A stretch of DNA of 64,000 nucleotides, taken from positions 4,290,142 through 4,354,141 of the forward strand of contig JAQFVV010006273.1 of assembly GCA_028023455.1 (NCBI GenBank), given 5' to 3'. This DNA is from Epiperipatus broadwayi (taxonomy: Eukaryota; Onychophora; Udeonychophora; Euonychophora; Peripatidae). This document shows, piece by piece, positions 10,770-23,434 of the stretch (position 1 is the first letter of the stretch; every line of letters begins with the position of its first letter). The notes beneath the pieces were generated by a model. That model was not told the DNA's origin. It did not search any database and was given only the letters and a program-made list of their open reading frames with translations. A program made the translations under genes and the position numbers.

Positions 10770-11336
10770 TCAAAAATAGTCTAATTTAATATTCTCATAT
10801 ATTGTTTTCTTAGACGGCCACAAGCCTGTGCATGATCGGATTAAATGATCAAATGTTTCATCTTGGTGTTGACAGAAAGAGCATCTGGGATCAATTTTTG
10901 TTATACCTCTTTGAGTAGCAAGAAACCAATTAGTACTCATAGCATTTAAGTTTATTTTGAGAATAAAATCAAGGTATTTTGGCTCCATGGACCAAAATTT
11001 AAAAAGAGAAACAATTTTTTGATTTAATAAACCCAGCTCCAGTTGTATTGGAATATTCACTGGGTTGATTAAATTATGGACCTCCAATATTTTAATTTTG
11101 CCATCAAAGATATTCTGTGTTATGACCATATATCATTGAATTAGCTCTATTATATTGTCTAGGATATTCTTAGTCTTTGGTGGAGGTCTGTCAGTCAGGG
11201 AATCCAGTTGTATAATCTGGCAATATGCAAACATTTTGATCATCATATTTATAAAATTAAATGATTTTTGGAATAGTATCATTTGGATTGAGTGACATGA
11301 TAGGCCATTAAATTTTCTGTGTTGCTGCATTTTTTA
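10770..11336 (-). pseudogene. LINE ORF2 C-terminus with CCHC zinc knuckle
   Basis: Two consecutive open stretches in one frame (11330-11133 and 11129-10770), separated by a single TAG, read as the end of a retrotransposon polyprotein. Near the C-terminus is STNWFLATQRG, then a CCHC finger: C-SF-C, eight residues including DET, H, four residues, C. C-x2-C-x8-H-x4-C with an 'ET..HL' core is the zinc knuckle after the reverse transcriptase of LINEs, and resembles most the R2/R4/NeSL-type (restriction-like endonuclease) group. The copy is 5'-truncated, with one in-frame stop; no reverse transcriptase core is present. Clade assignment is tentative. Confidence 0.65.
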
Positions 11337-11339
11337 ATA

Positions 11340-12537
11340 CTAATAGCCACAACCCTGCCACCCCATAACAACCTAGCAGCAAGTGAGTTGATCTTTCAGA
11401 TGAATATTTTTGTAATTCTGATCATTGGCAAGAAATAGTTGATCTTGGTCATTTATATTGAAATATAAAGTCTATAAAATAAAAATAAATTATATTTTAT
11501 CACTCTGTATTATTTTTAAATATTACATTTAAAATGTTCAGAAAATATTAACTTGCATATAGCTTTTATAAATACACAGTGATTGATACAATATTTAAGA
11601 ACTGATTAATTATAAATGATGAATATCAGTGTAAAATTATTTATATGAATAAACAATTTATTATAAATTAAAATATTTAATAAAGATTTATAAACTTGTT
11701 TTATCACTTTAACTTATTTACCAATAGAAAATTTTAATGTTCTTCAAATTGAATGATATAACAGATGCTTTTTGTATTATGGTATGCCATTTGAAGTAGT
11801 AGGTAAGCCTAAATAAGCTTATAGAAAATCATGCATTTGCAGCAGTTGATGGTTACAAAGTAATCCTATTTATGGTAGATAAAAATATGAAGAAATAGTT
11901 TATCCACTTGAGTCTTGGTTCCCAAATTCTTGGAATAAAAACTATTTATTTGCAAGTTTATATTGGAAGTATAAAATTTAATGTTGTCTTTTTAATTCAA
12001 CAGCAAGATGATCCTGTTTACACGATCAAACAGCTTTTTGACAAGAAATCATTCTTGGCTAATTAACAATAGACCATTAAATAAATAATTCTACAGAATA
12101 TTTAAAAGTATTGAAAACAAATAATTGTCAGTTCTTTACAATTACTATTTTAAATAAACAATTGACTTTCTTTTAAATCATAGTTTAACAAAATTAACTT
12201 TCATAATTTAAGAGTGCATAATATTTTTAAATAATATTAATGAAATATTTTAAATATATCAATAATGTCACATTTCTAAATTAATAAAATTTGTTTGTAT
12301 ACATTAAAATATATTACAAAGAAATATATCATTTCAGTATATTTGATAGATTTTACAGTAATGTTTTGTCTATTCACATATTTTAACATTATGGGTTTAG
12401 GTAAAACCAAATTATTTTTTATGTGTGTATATAAATATCATAAGTGTGCATGTTTAGATTATTGTATAAATTTACTTTCACATGAATATTTTAAAAGTCA
12501 TATTATTATTAATATATTATTTGTAATACTCTTTTTT
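11340..12537. other. AT-rich DNA, nothing recognised
   Basis: Possible further decayed LINE sequence at 11340-11460, otherwise featureless. The open frame 12295-12555 is low-complexity with no recognisable domain. Confidence 0.45.
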
Positions 12538-14180
12538 GTTATGGAATGCCATTAATTACTTGCAGGTAATAAATATTGTTATTGTATATATTATGAATTC
12601 ATGTTTTACAAAAATTCTATTTCGTAGAATGGTTAAAGAAAGCAAAATGGAGTGTAGTGCATCAATTCTTTTCCTCTCATCGACATGTAAGTCTGTATAT
12701 CACTGTTTTGTGTACAAATGTCTGCTTAATGAAAAAAAAAACAACCCTATAAAAAGATTAATAAACCTAAATTTTTATACCTCCTGTTTTAGTTTTAAAC
12801 ATGAGGAATACACTGAAAACCTGAAACATTGGGCCATTTTTTTAAAAGGAAAGAAGCATAGTAAAAGTTAAAACATTTATTTATTAGAACTATTAAAAAG
12901 AACTTAACTCCTGATATTTTACTTTATCTTACATTTAGATTTGTAGAGGTCTCTCTTGTAATAAATTAAGCACTCAAGGTGCATGTACTAAGGTTTTAGC
13001 CTTATTTAAGTATTATGTGCTGGCATTGTGCTTAATAAGAATTAATATTTATAACTTTATTAATTCAAATGTATTATGATAAGAAAAAAGCCCCCCCCCC
13101 CCCAGAAGGTAAGGTTCTTTATATTTTTATTATATTTTGAACTCATTTAATATATGACATTGTTTACATATATTAAAACAATTTATGAAATAAGCAATAT
13201 ATATACATGTGTATGCCTATATGTGGAATAATATAATTGTATGTTAAAGATATCAAATTTATGACCTTAATTTTCTTAATTATAAATGCAATTGATAATT
13301 AATCACACATACATTTATGTGTAGGTAGATGAAATGGTAATTATTTTATTTTGGATAGTAATATTTCACATTTTAAAAGTCAATATTTTTATAATTATTT
13401 ATTGTTTTGTTAATATGTGCACATATGTTATATAACCATATATCTCATGTGTGCATATATGTTATATAACCATTTATCTAGGTATAACTCAAAGAAAAGG
13501 GGGAGAAGTTTTTCAAATAAATCTTAATATTATATTTTTGTAATATGTTATATTGTCATAATGGGTTTTATTTATTTAATATTAATAAATTAATAATTGA
13601 GTTGAATCAGTATTTTGTGTTTAATTTATTTGTTCACATCACTCCACAGTAAATATAAATTTTGTCTATTTTTTATACTGTATATCATTTACCTTGAGAG
13701 TGTAAAAGTTTATTAGTGAGTTTGAACTTGGGATATGCTGTAGAGAACATAGGTGGATGTCTCTTTAAAGTGCCTTTTAATGTATTATTTCACTGAAAGG
13801 ACAAAATGTAGATAGAGTTTATGTGATTCAGGCTTTTATAAAAATGCTTTATTGATGGTAAGTTTTTACTGATCTTTATAGGGATTGATATTAAAAGGGT
13901 GACCAGGAAATAATAACTAATGATTATTAGTTTGATGCCTTTTTTATTAATATAAATTTTCATGTTCATTGTGTCTTTTTTAAGTGTGCTTGAAATAATA
14001 CCATATGCACATATAGCATAACTTGATTTGGGTTCTCCTCATGTGAGGTCTAATAGTAGCAAATTTAATTAAGTTAATTGTAGCCTTCACTGTTTAGAAA
14101 TTTATAACCCCATGTAGATTTGGAATTAGTGGTCTAAAGTTACAAGATAGAATGATGTAGAGCAATGGTATAGGGTAAGT
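12538..14180 (+). repeat. Unidentified ~1.5-kb dispersed repeat, copy 1
   Basis: This block is homologous along its length to 15456-16890, in the same direction. Shared anchors include TTAATTACTTGCAGG versus CTAATTACTTGCAGG at the start, AGTTCTTTTCCTCTCAT-like, CCTCCTGTTTTA, TTGATAATTAATCACA, CATAACTCAAAGAAAAG-like and ACTAATGATTATTAGTTTGATG blocks. Copy 1 has an extra ~35-bp tandem duplication near 13417-13480 and a run of C at 13090-13103. An open frame (12536-12871) covers its 5' part, but the second copy has stops there and no domain is recognised. Ends are not clearly inverted or LTR-like, so the class is unknown. Confidence 0.7.
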
Positions 14181-15455
14181 TTCCAGTACAGTATATAATG
14201 GCTGCCAATATAGTAAGGCTCAAACCAACTGAGAGAAAATAGAATTGTGTTTAGTCAAGTATTATATACTTTCTTATATTGGAAATGAATAAGAGATGAT
14301 AAGTTAGAAATCTTTATGTGGTTGGGCTAATCTATCTAATTATTGCAATTTTGACACCAACTTGGCTATCCATTTAGTTGCTTTGATTAAGTCATCATCA
14401 TGCACTCATGTAACAACTAAAAAGGTTGGCATAGTGTAATGTTTTTGATAGTTAAGTCATTTACTTTGATGATGCTAAATCATCCTGTAAATCTCTGAAA
14501 TATGGAAATATTTTATGCTTTATTGTGATCATTATCATGTGATTCCTAAGTTATAATAGTCTTTATGCTGATACCTAAGTTCCTTGTTTATTCAGCAATT
14601 GTAATTCAATAGCAGGATTCGATGTAACCTAATGGTTGAATTGCTCAAGAATTAAGTGAATTTTAAGATTAATTTAAAAGTAAATTTATACCCATAATAT
14701 CTGCTAACTTGTATTAATATATTGCAATTTTGTGAAGACTGAAGACAATGAAAATTGTTAACTTGCATTTCATGGCCTCAAAAAAGGACATGTATTGTGA
14801 TGGAATGATGATCACATTTCATCATAAGTTAGTATCAGCTAGTTCTATTAAATATTAGTACACTAATGATCCAAAGAAATATTTTAAAATAAAAAAAAAT
14901 GTAGAATCATATTAAAAATATGTTTATAGATATAATACATACCCATATATGGTATATATAATTTATTTATATATATAATAAAATATACATTTTCAAAAAA
15001 ATCTGTATATTTTGTCTATCTATTTAAAAGTTAAAAAATGAAAATTAAGTTTTTTTAATTATCTTATAAAAATATAATTAGTTAAAATGTATTAAAATTA
15101 ATTTTTATTAAAGTTTTTATGATTTTTTATTTTATGAAAATGAAATAAATTCTGTTTTTTTCTGCTATCAAAGTTATAGATTTAAGAAAAATTTTTTTTT
15201 GTATATTGATTAGATATTTTATTTTATTAATTAATCAAAAAGTTTATCTGAAGATTTAATTAAAAAAATAGTAAAAAAAACCAGGTAGACAGCAGTTTTT
15301 TTTCATGTGTATTTCTATAAATTAAGTTTTAAAACTAATGTCAGGGGATTCATTCTTAGATTGTAGCAGAGAAGAATGGCATGTTGTACTGTAGAAAACA
15401 AAGAAAAAAAACTTTGGTGGAAAAGGTTAATTGAAGGCTGGCAAAATCATATATC
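14181..15455. other. AT-rich spacer between the two repeat copies
   Basis: Not duplicated, no gene seen. AT simple sequence near 14940-15000. Confidence 0.45.
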
Positions 15456-16890
15456 ATTATGGTGTGCTGCTAATTACTTGCAGGAAATGAACATTGCTAT
15501 TGCACAAATGCTATTTCCCAGAATAGTTAAGAAAAGCAAAATGGAATAGAGGAGCTCTTTTGTACATCAGTTCTTTTCCTCTCATTAATATGTAAGATTG
15601 CACATCATTGTTCTGTATGTAAATGCATACCTAGTGGGGGGAAAAACAATTCTGTAAAGGAAATCAATAAACCTAAATCCTTGTGCCTCCTGTTTTATAG
15701 TTTTACAGATGAGGAGTACACTGAAAGCATAAAACAATGTGTCAATTTTTTTAAAAGAAAAAAAAAAGCATAAATACAAATTAGAACATTTTCTTTTTAG
15801 AACTATTGAAAAGAACTTAGCTCCATATATTTATTTTATTAAATTAAATGTATTGTGATGAGAAAAAGAACTCATCCCCTAAGAAGTAAGTTTTTAATTT
15901 TTATTATATTTTATACCGATCTAATGTATGGCATTGTTTTTATTTTATCTATTAATAACAATTTATAAAGTAAGTGATGCATATACGTGTAGGCATATGT
16001 GTGGAATAATATAATTGTATGTAAAAGCTACCGAATTTATGATCTTATTTTTTAATTGTAAATGGAATTGATAATTAATCACATGTACATATATGTGTAT
16101 ATAAATGAAATGTTAATTATTTTATTTTGCATAGTAATATTTAATCTTTTAGAAGTCAAATTCTTTAATAATTATATGTTTTGATAATATACATATGTAT
16201 ATAATCATATACCTAGACATAACTCAAAGAAAAGCAGGGAGAATATATTTCTTTAATAAGTTATACTGTGTTAAATTGTGGTTATGGATTTTATTTGTTT
16301 ATTTATTATTAATAAATTAGTTATTAGGGTGAGTCAGAATTTGGTGTTCAATCTATCTGCTCATCTTATTCCACAGTAAATATAAATTTTGTTTTGTCTA
16401 TCTTTTATATTATATATCACTCAAGTTGAGAGTTTAAGTTTTTTTTACCGAGCTTGAATCTGGAATATGCTGTAGGGAAATGTAGGCAAATGTCTTCATA
16501 AAGACCCTTTTAAATATTCATTCTCTGAAATGAGAAAGTGCACATAAAGTCCCCATGATGCAGGTTTTATAAAAATGCTTTATTGATGGCATGTTGCTGA
16601 TCTTTTAGGGACTGTTGCCAAAAGGGTGATCAAGAAATATAACTAATGATTATTAGTTTGATGTCTTTTTTATTAACATAAATTTTTATGCTCAGTGTGT
16701 CTTTCTTTTAGTGGGCTTGAAATAATTAAATTGATTTGTGTTCTTTACATGTGAGGCCTGTAATAGTGAATTTAACTATCTAAGTAATTGTGGATTTCAG
16801 TGTTTAGAAATTTATATCACTCTGTGTAGATCTGGAATAAGTAGTGTAAAGTTATAAAATAAAATGATGTAGGATGAAGATATAGGTTCA
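15456..16890 (+). repeat. Unidentified ~1.5-kb dispersed repeat, copy 2
   Basis: Second copy of the block at 12538-14180, shorter by about 200 bp. Stops and frameshifts break the frame open in copy 1, so the open frame there is not conserved as protein. Divergence between the copies is large (roughly a fifth to a quarter of sites by eye), so both are old. Confidence 0.7.
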
Positions 16891-17103
16891 GGTTCCTGAT
16901 ACAATATTTTAAAATACAGGAATTAACTTTTAACATTCAATATAAATAAATATTAGCTACAGCCAGTTTTTTTTTTATGGAATAATAGTAAATCCTACTC
17001 AAAATTGCAGTAATAATTTAATCTGACTATAAATATTTATTTACTTAAATGCTGATATACTAAAAATTAGAGAGTTATTATAGAGTGATTTTTTTTACTA
17101 TAT

Positions 17104-17168
17104 ATTATTTTGTTGATATATATATATATAATTATAAATTATTTTGTTGATATATATATATATAATTA
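17104..17168. repeat. Tandem 33-bp duplication with (TA)n
   Basis: ATTATTTTGTTGATATATAT followed by more TA and AATTA occurs twice head to tail. It abuts the left end of the inverted Penelope-like pair. Confidence 0.7.
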
Positions 17169-17530
17169 AAATTACCCGAAAACCAAAATTCAACCAGACC
17201 AGCAAAAATAATATTAAAACACAACCAAAGATTTCACAAATGTAAATAACTATAAAAACTACACAATATATATAATATTAAACATTACCCACAAATCCAT
17301 TTACTTCCCATTCACCCTTAATATTAAAAGAACTCTTAAATAAGTTAATTGCTTCAGAGTAATAAATTTTCAATAATAAAGATTCTTTAATTCTTTTTTT
17401 GATTTCATTTCTCTCAAAGAAGACAACCTTAGCTCCATCAAAATTAATAGTGTGGCCTGTATCTTTTTCATGGACATACAAAGCAGAACTAAAATATCTA
17501 TTTTTAATTCTACTTTTATGAATCTTTATT
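17169..17530 (-). pseudogene. Penelope-like element 3' end, antisense arm
   Basis: On the minus strand the frame from about 17530 to 17278 reads NERIKIHKSRIKNRYF, SSALYVHEKDTGHTINFDGA, KVVFFERNEIKKRIKESLLL and ends GEWEVNGFVGNV before a stop. This is the second half of a PLE GIY-YIG endonuclease: 'ALYVHEKDTGHTI' is the conserved His region, 'R-I-K-E-S-L-L' the following helix. About 100 bp of 3' untranslated sequence follows down to 17169. The frame is open but the element is strongly 5'-truncated and continues into an inverted second copy instead of into upstream coding sequence. Confidence 0.8.
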
Positions 17531-17583
17531 CTTTCATTTAAACTGAAAAAAGTAGAGTTAAAAGTAGATATCTTAGTTCTACT

Positions 17584-17870
17584 TTGTATGTCCATGAAAA
17601 AGGTACAGGCCACACTATTAAATATTATTATTCTAAAGCAATTAACTTATTTAAGAGTACTTTTAATATTAAGGGTGGATGGGAAGTAAATGGATTTGTG
17701 GGTAATGTTTAATATTATATATATATTGTGTAGTTTTTATAGTTCTTTACATTTGTGAAACCTTTGGTTGTGTTTTAATATTATTTTTGCTGGTCTGGTT
17801 GACTTTTGGATTTGGGGTAATTTTAATTATATATTGACTAGTTTAGCTTTATGCTTGTAATGTTTATATA
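17584..17870 (+). pseudogene. Penelope-like element 3' end, sense arm
   Basis: The frame 17584-17712 reads LYVHEKGTGHTI, then KYYYSKAINLFKSTFNI and GGWEVNGFVGNV before TAA. It is the same C-terminus as the antisense arm, but about 25 residues between 'GHTI' and 'YYSKAINLF' are deleted. The untranslated part after the stop (GTGAAACCTTTGGTTGTG, GGTCTGGTTGACTTTTGG, ATTGACTAGTTTAGCTTTA) matches the other arm and also the copy at 59200-59330. The two arms are head to head. Confidence 0.8.
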
Positions 17871-17880
17871 AATATACCCA

Positions 17881-19559
17881 CAGACCCTGGTCTCGTTTTA
17901 TGCGGATTTATTTAATGCAATTTTGAAGTTATGAGATTCATGTTTCTTCTTAATATCTTTGTATGCGGTTTACTTTTATGCGATAAAAATTATTAGATCA
18001 GAAGTTGAGCTCTGATAATATGCTATTACTTTAAATATTAAAAATTTCATGCACTCACATCATATTTAAAGTAATAGCGCATTATCGGAGTTCGACTTCC
18101 ATCTAATAATTTCAATATTTTCAATGCTTTATAATAGTTACTGTAATAGATTTCATGCAATAAAAAAGTTCATAATTCACTTAAAATCAGGATTTTCCCA
18201 TTTTATATACACACATTAAATTTTACAAGATTATAATGTAAATCTGTTCAAACATTATAGATGCCTATACTACACATGGTGTTATTTTTGCATTTTAAAT
18301 CACATTCTATTTTTGCTTTTTAAAAAAGTACATAATCAATTAATCATTTAGTGTCTGCAAGTAATAAATTTTGCAAGATTATAATGTAAATCTGTTCAAA
18401 CATTTGTCTTTTATTATATCTTTATTTATATAAATTTGAAAAAAATTGGGGAATTGTGGAGGTGTTTATTATATTTATGAAAAATACTATGAATGTTATT
18501 GTTTTTGCATTTTAAATCACATTTTATTTTTGCTTTTTATAAAAAGAGTATGTAATCAATTAATCATTTAGTGTCTGCAAGTTTATTTTTAAAAGGTGAG
18601 TAACAGCGGTGGGCACAATTAAATTTGACAATTAAAATCTGATTTTTAATTGTAATAAACAATTTAAAAATTACGTCACGTAAGGTGATGTGAAACGATG
18701 AAATTTGATTTTTAAACAGAATTGAAAATTAAAAAATTAAAGACAAAAATAAGAATTTAATTTTTAATTGTTAGTTTTAATTAAATTTTGCCTAACAGTA
18801 GTGAGTCAGTGTGTTTTTATTATCATAAGTCTAAGTTCTTATTTTTATTTTAAACTTTTAGTTTATCCATTCTTTTCTTCATAGCATAAGCATGTGTTTT
18901 AAAGACCTACAGAGGTCCCTAGTGACGACTTTTTCTCAGACGCTCATTGCTAAGGTTTACAGCCTTGTTAAAACTATTACTGAAATAATAGTGAGCGTTT
19001 AATAAAATTTATAATTACAACTTTAATTTATCCATCCAAGAAAATGAATTTCTTTGGAAACAAAAAATTCAATTTTAGATTGCTTAGTGAAATGAGAAGA
19101 ATCAACAGTGATTAGAAAACATTTTAGTTGTATTTCCTCTTGACTTCATTTATGAAGAAGCTACATTACCTCATATCACATCACATCATGACAAATCTGA
19201 GTCTCAAATAGCGATAATGAATTAAATACCGTACATGTATAAAAAAATGTACATTACGCATAAAAATATATTGTTTTGAATAACATTAAATACTGTAGTT
19301 AATAAAAAAAGTAAAAAAAGTTTGTCTTGTATCAATTTTTTTCAAATTTAAAATTTTTTATTAGTCATATTTTATTTTCCTATTTTTTTAATGCGAATTT
19401 TAAAGTAATTTTACATTGTTGCTTTGCTTTTATGCAATTTTTGGAAAATTACAGTCTGTATCCCCCATTTTTCAAGGTAAGTTAAGTCTATTTTTGTGCG
19501 ATTTCTTTTGTGCACGTTTTCTGAGGAACCTATCTACCGCATAAAATGAGACCCAGGTG
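17881..19559 (+). mobile_element. Non-autonomous Tigger/pogo-like DNA transposon, copy 1
   Basis: The left end CCTGGTCTCGTTTTATGCGG is the inverse of the right end CCGCATAAAATGAGACCCAGG, followed by GTGTA. The other copy lies at 20761-22283. The inner right end (GGAACCTATCTACCGCATAAAATGAGA-like) follows the pattern of Tigger/pogo termini. There is no transposase ORF. Inside are a ~40-bp-arm hairpin (17996-18106), a ~145-bp internal tandem duplication (from about 18218 and again about 18364), and AT-rich inverted stretches around 18620-18800. Confidence 0.8.
17996..18106. repeat. Internal hairpin of the Tigger-like element
   Basis: AGATCAGAAGTTGAGCTCTG with ATAATATGCTATTACTTTAA pairs with the reversed block ending CGACTTCCATCT, around a CATGCACTCACAT centre. 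The same hairpin recurs in the second copy at about 20873-20986. Confidence 0.7.
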
Positions 19560-20760
19560 TATATATATATAAATATCCATAGACTAACATTAACTGGAAA
19601 AATATATGATTTTATCTGGTATTACATATATATCTTTAGGCTAATATTATATAAGGAAAATTGCAAAAAATTATTAGAGATCTATAAATAAAGAAATCCA
19701 GACTAAAAACATCATCTGTTTGGAATTGTCCATCAGTGACTATCAATAAAAATAGACAATTGGTATCCTACATTTTAAAAATTTGAATATTTATATATAT
19801 ATCAGTTTTAGTTAGCAAAAAAAAATCATAAGAGTTTGATTTTTACTGGGTAATTACTTATATATGGACACATATGTGATAGATTTGCTCTGGATTATTT
19901 TATTGTTTTATAAATAAAACTTTACTTTGATCTAATTATATAACTAGCAGTATAACGAAAAAGGTTATAAAACTGTATACATAGTACCTTAGCAATGCTT
20001 ATATAATTTGTTTCCTATGTATCATGTTTATATATTTTTGCAGTTGGAAAAAGTTTTCCAGTTAAATAAATTAGTGGAATAAAAATAAAGTATTGATGAA
20101 ACATTTACTGTATTTTATACAAATAATACACTTAAAAAAGATAAAAAATATTTTATCTGGTCATGGTTATCAAAATTACAAATGCATAATTGTTAGCAAT
20201 AACAAACAACATTTATTTAGAAAAATGCCATGATTTGTCAACATTTTCTGTCAAGATGGCCTGCATTATAAGATATAATACTATCTACCATAAGCAGTTT
20301 TCATTTCTAGGCTCGAGCATGCCTGACTGTGTTTTAGCAAATAATGGCTAATGTATGTTACTGTAAGTCTAGTCCATGATTGCTGATTTGAATATTATCC
20401 AGTAATTCTTGTTTTGCATAGTTGTATTTTTTTTTTCAAATTAACCATTGTTTTATAATTAGCTATCCCATTTCATTGTAAATAATTATATTTACTAATC
20501 TAATAATATGTTTGGTCTATTTATGCTAATGATGTTTATCAACTGTATTATATACTGAATGATATTTTGCTTGATTGTTCAATATTTGATCTAGTAGTCT
20601 TCATTATTGCATGGTACTTTAAAACCATGTTTTAATTTATTTTTATGTTGCAGAACTTTTTATCCATTTAGGATTTGAATAACCATTGTATGTAATCCCT
20701 TTATTCCTGTAATTGTTACAGGATTCCATTTAGTTGCCCTATTGAACATACACAATAAAA
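19560..20760. other. AT-rich DNA, nothing recognised
   Basis: Spacer between the two Tigger-like copies. No gene or repeat border seen. Confidence 0.45.
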
Positions 20761-22283
20761 ACCTGGGTCTCATTTTATGCGAATTTTTTTAATGTGGTTT
20801 TGAAGTTATGCGATTCATGTTTTTTCTTAATATCTTTGTATGTGGTTTTCTTTTAAGCAATAAAAATTTTTAGATCAAAAGTCAAGCTCTGATAATGTGC
20901 TATTACTTTAAATATTATAAATTTCACACACTCACATGTCATATTTAAAGTAATAGCTCATTATTGGAGTTCAATTTCCATCTAATAATTTCAATATTTC
21001 CAGTGTTTTATAATATACTGTAATAGATTTTATGCAATAAAGAAATTCATAATTCACTTAAAATCAGGATTTCCCCATTTTATGTACACACATTAAATTT
21101 TGCAAGATTATAATGTAAATCTGTTCAAACGTTATAGATGCCTATACTATGCATGTTGTTGTTTTTGCATTTTAAATCATATTCTATTTTTGCTTTTTAA
21201 AAAAAAGAATACATAATCAATTAATCATTTAGTGTCCACAAGTAATAATTTTACAAGATTATAATGTAAATCTGTTCAAATATTATAGATGCATATACTA
21301 TGCATGTTGTTGTTTTTGCATTTTAAATCACATTCCATTTTTGCTTTTTAAAAAAAATAGTACATAATCAATTAATCATTTAGTGACCACAAATTTATTT
21401 TTAAAAGGTGAGAAACAGCAGTGGGCACAATTAAATTTGACAATTAACAATTAAAATCTGATTTTTAATTATAATTAACAATTTAAAAATTACATAACGT
21501 GATCTGAAATTAATGTGATGCAAAACAATAAAAATTGATTTTTAAATGGAATTGAAAATTAAAAAATTAAAAATAAAAATAAGAATTTAATTTTTAATTG
21601 TTAGTTTTAATTAATTTTTGCCCAATAGTGATGAGCAGGTGTCTTTTTATCATCATAAGTCTAAGTTTTTATTTTTATTTTAAACTTTTAGTTTACCCTA
21701 ATAGAGAAAAAAAACACCCCAAAAATGAATTTCTTTGGAAACAAAAATTTCAATTTTAGATCACTTAGCAAAATGGGAAGGATCAACAGTGATTGGAAAA
21801 CATTTTAGTTTGAGTGAGGGTACTATTTAGAGCAATTAAAAAAATGAAGTTGGTGCTAGTTGTATTTCCTCTTGTGACAAATCTGATGTTTTACTAGTTC
21901 ACAAATGAACCTGCATATCTTCAAATAGCGGTAATGATTAAAATACTGTATATGAACAAAAAAGTGTAAAATACTATAAATTATGCATAAACATATATTG
22001 TTTTGAATAAAATTAAATACTGTAGTTAATAAAAAAAATAAAAAAAGTTTGACTTGTATCATTTTTTTTCACATTTGAAATTTTTTATTAATCATATTTT
22101 ATTTTCTTTTTTTTAATGCAAATTTTAAAGTAATTTTACATTGTTGCTTTGCTTTTATGCAATTTTCAAAAATTACAGTACATATTCCCCATTTTTCAAG
22201 GTATGTTAAGTTTATTTTTGTGTGATTTCTTTTATGCTCATTTTCTGAGTAACCTATCTACCACATAAAATGAGACTTAGGTG
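20761..22283 (+). mobile_element. Non-autonomous Tigger/pogo-like DNA transposon, copy 2
   Basis: It starts ACCTGGGTCTCATTTTATGC and ends with the inverse, ACATAAAATGAGACTTAGGTG, followed by TA. It aligns to copy 1 throughout, with the same internal hairpin and ~150-bp tandem duplication (about 21096 and 21248), so those existed before the two copies spread. Copy 1 holds about 150 bp near 18880-19020 that is absent here. No transposase ORF. Confidence 0.8.
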
Positions 22284-22611
22284 TAGTGTAGTATATGGAT
22301 ACTTATCCACATTTTATAACTTGTTTTTTTCACTATACTGGTTAGGTCTGGGAAATTGGAAGTTTATTTTAAGGATGATTTTTTTGTTTATAATTTTAAC
22401 AGAAATCTGGCTAAACTGTGCAAGGTGTTGCATAGTGGATTATGAGCATTTTAGCTATGAGTGCTTTAACTGCTATAGTCTTTTTCTAAGTCTCATTTTA
22501 TTTTTTAAACAAATTTTTCAATCTAACCATGGCTATTATGGTAAAATAATGGCTGAATACTTGCTTTATATTATTTCTTGGCAAAAAATTATTTTAATAA
22601 ATCTGTAACAA

Positions 22612-23035
22612 ACTTTTATACAGTAGTGCCACCTTATGCAAGCCTTAGTAATCATGGATTCAGGAAGGTTTGTGCACAAAATCCCCATCTAATACTTACT
22701 CACCCAATATTCCCAGGTTAGTTTCTAGTTTGTGGCTTTTATCAGTGAGAAGTTTTGTGAACACTGCACCTAGATCTAATGCAACTCTCCAGAAACCACT
22801 CTTTATCAATTTAATTAACTTTAAAGCTAAGAGCTCAAGATGAGTACATCATCATGTTTTCAATTCAAGCCCATTCACTTTTCTAGTCATATAGATCTGA
22901 ACCCAGTTCAGCATCTATACATTTTGGTCTGCTTGGTTTATTAAAAACCATAGTCACCATAATTTCATAGGCAGAAATGGTATAAAACCAACAAAACATC
23001 ACATAATTACCATTTCCTATGCTTACACAAGCTGT
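22612..23035 (-). mobile_element. Hammerhead repeat, single unit (copy C)
   Basis: This is the ~456-bp family in antisense: CAGTAGTGCCACC at 22621, CACCTAGATCTAATGCAA, TATAGATCTGAACCCAGTTCAGC, and ATCACATAATTACCATTTC near 22995. It is more diverged than the array at 4861-6015. One unit is present and I see no tandem neighbour. Confidence 0.75.
22700..22765 (-). ncRNA. Hammerhead motif, copy C (mutated)
   Basis: Minus strand: CTCA, CTGATAA (22745-22739, G8 changed to A), GAAAC kept (22725-22721), but the GTC cleavage triplet is ACC and stem II is broken. Not expected to be active. Confidence 0.55.
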
Positions 23036-23332
23036 TATTAACAGTAATGTTTTGTTGATATAATATATTTGCTGTGAAAATTATATGATTATCTGAAATT
23101 ATAGTTTTAGATAAACCTTGAGTTGCAAGTAATCTCTAAATACTTCAATAGACACTACAGTCTGGAATGATAATACTTCCTCTAACAACTTAAAAGTATG
23201 CATTAATAATTATTAGAAATAGTTTTCCTGCCAAAAAGCAGCATGATTAATATGGACATTTATCTTGTCTGTCAGGAACAAGACACCAAGTAGTTTTGCT
23301 CTTTGCTGGCATGTTTTATTTTATTTTACATA

Positions 23333-23434
23333 ATTCTAAATATTCAATTTAATTTTTAAAGGATCATTTAAAAATATTTTTATATTCTAAATATTCAATT
23401 TAATTTTTAAAGGATCATTTAAAAATATTTTTAT
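23333..23434. repeat. Exact 51-bp tandem duplication
   Basis: A 51-bp unit beginning ATTCTAAATATTCAATTTAA occurs twice (23333-23383, 23384-23434) with no difference I can see, so it is recent. Confidence 0.9.

Noticed and set aside
12295-12871. Two overlapping ORFs of 86 and 111 codons
   Set aside because: No domain recognised, AT-driven composition, and the homologous copy at 15456-16890 is interrupted.
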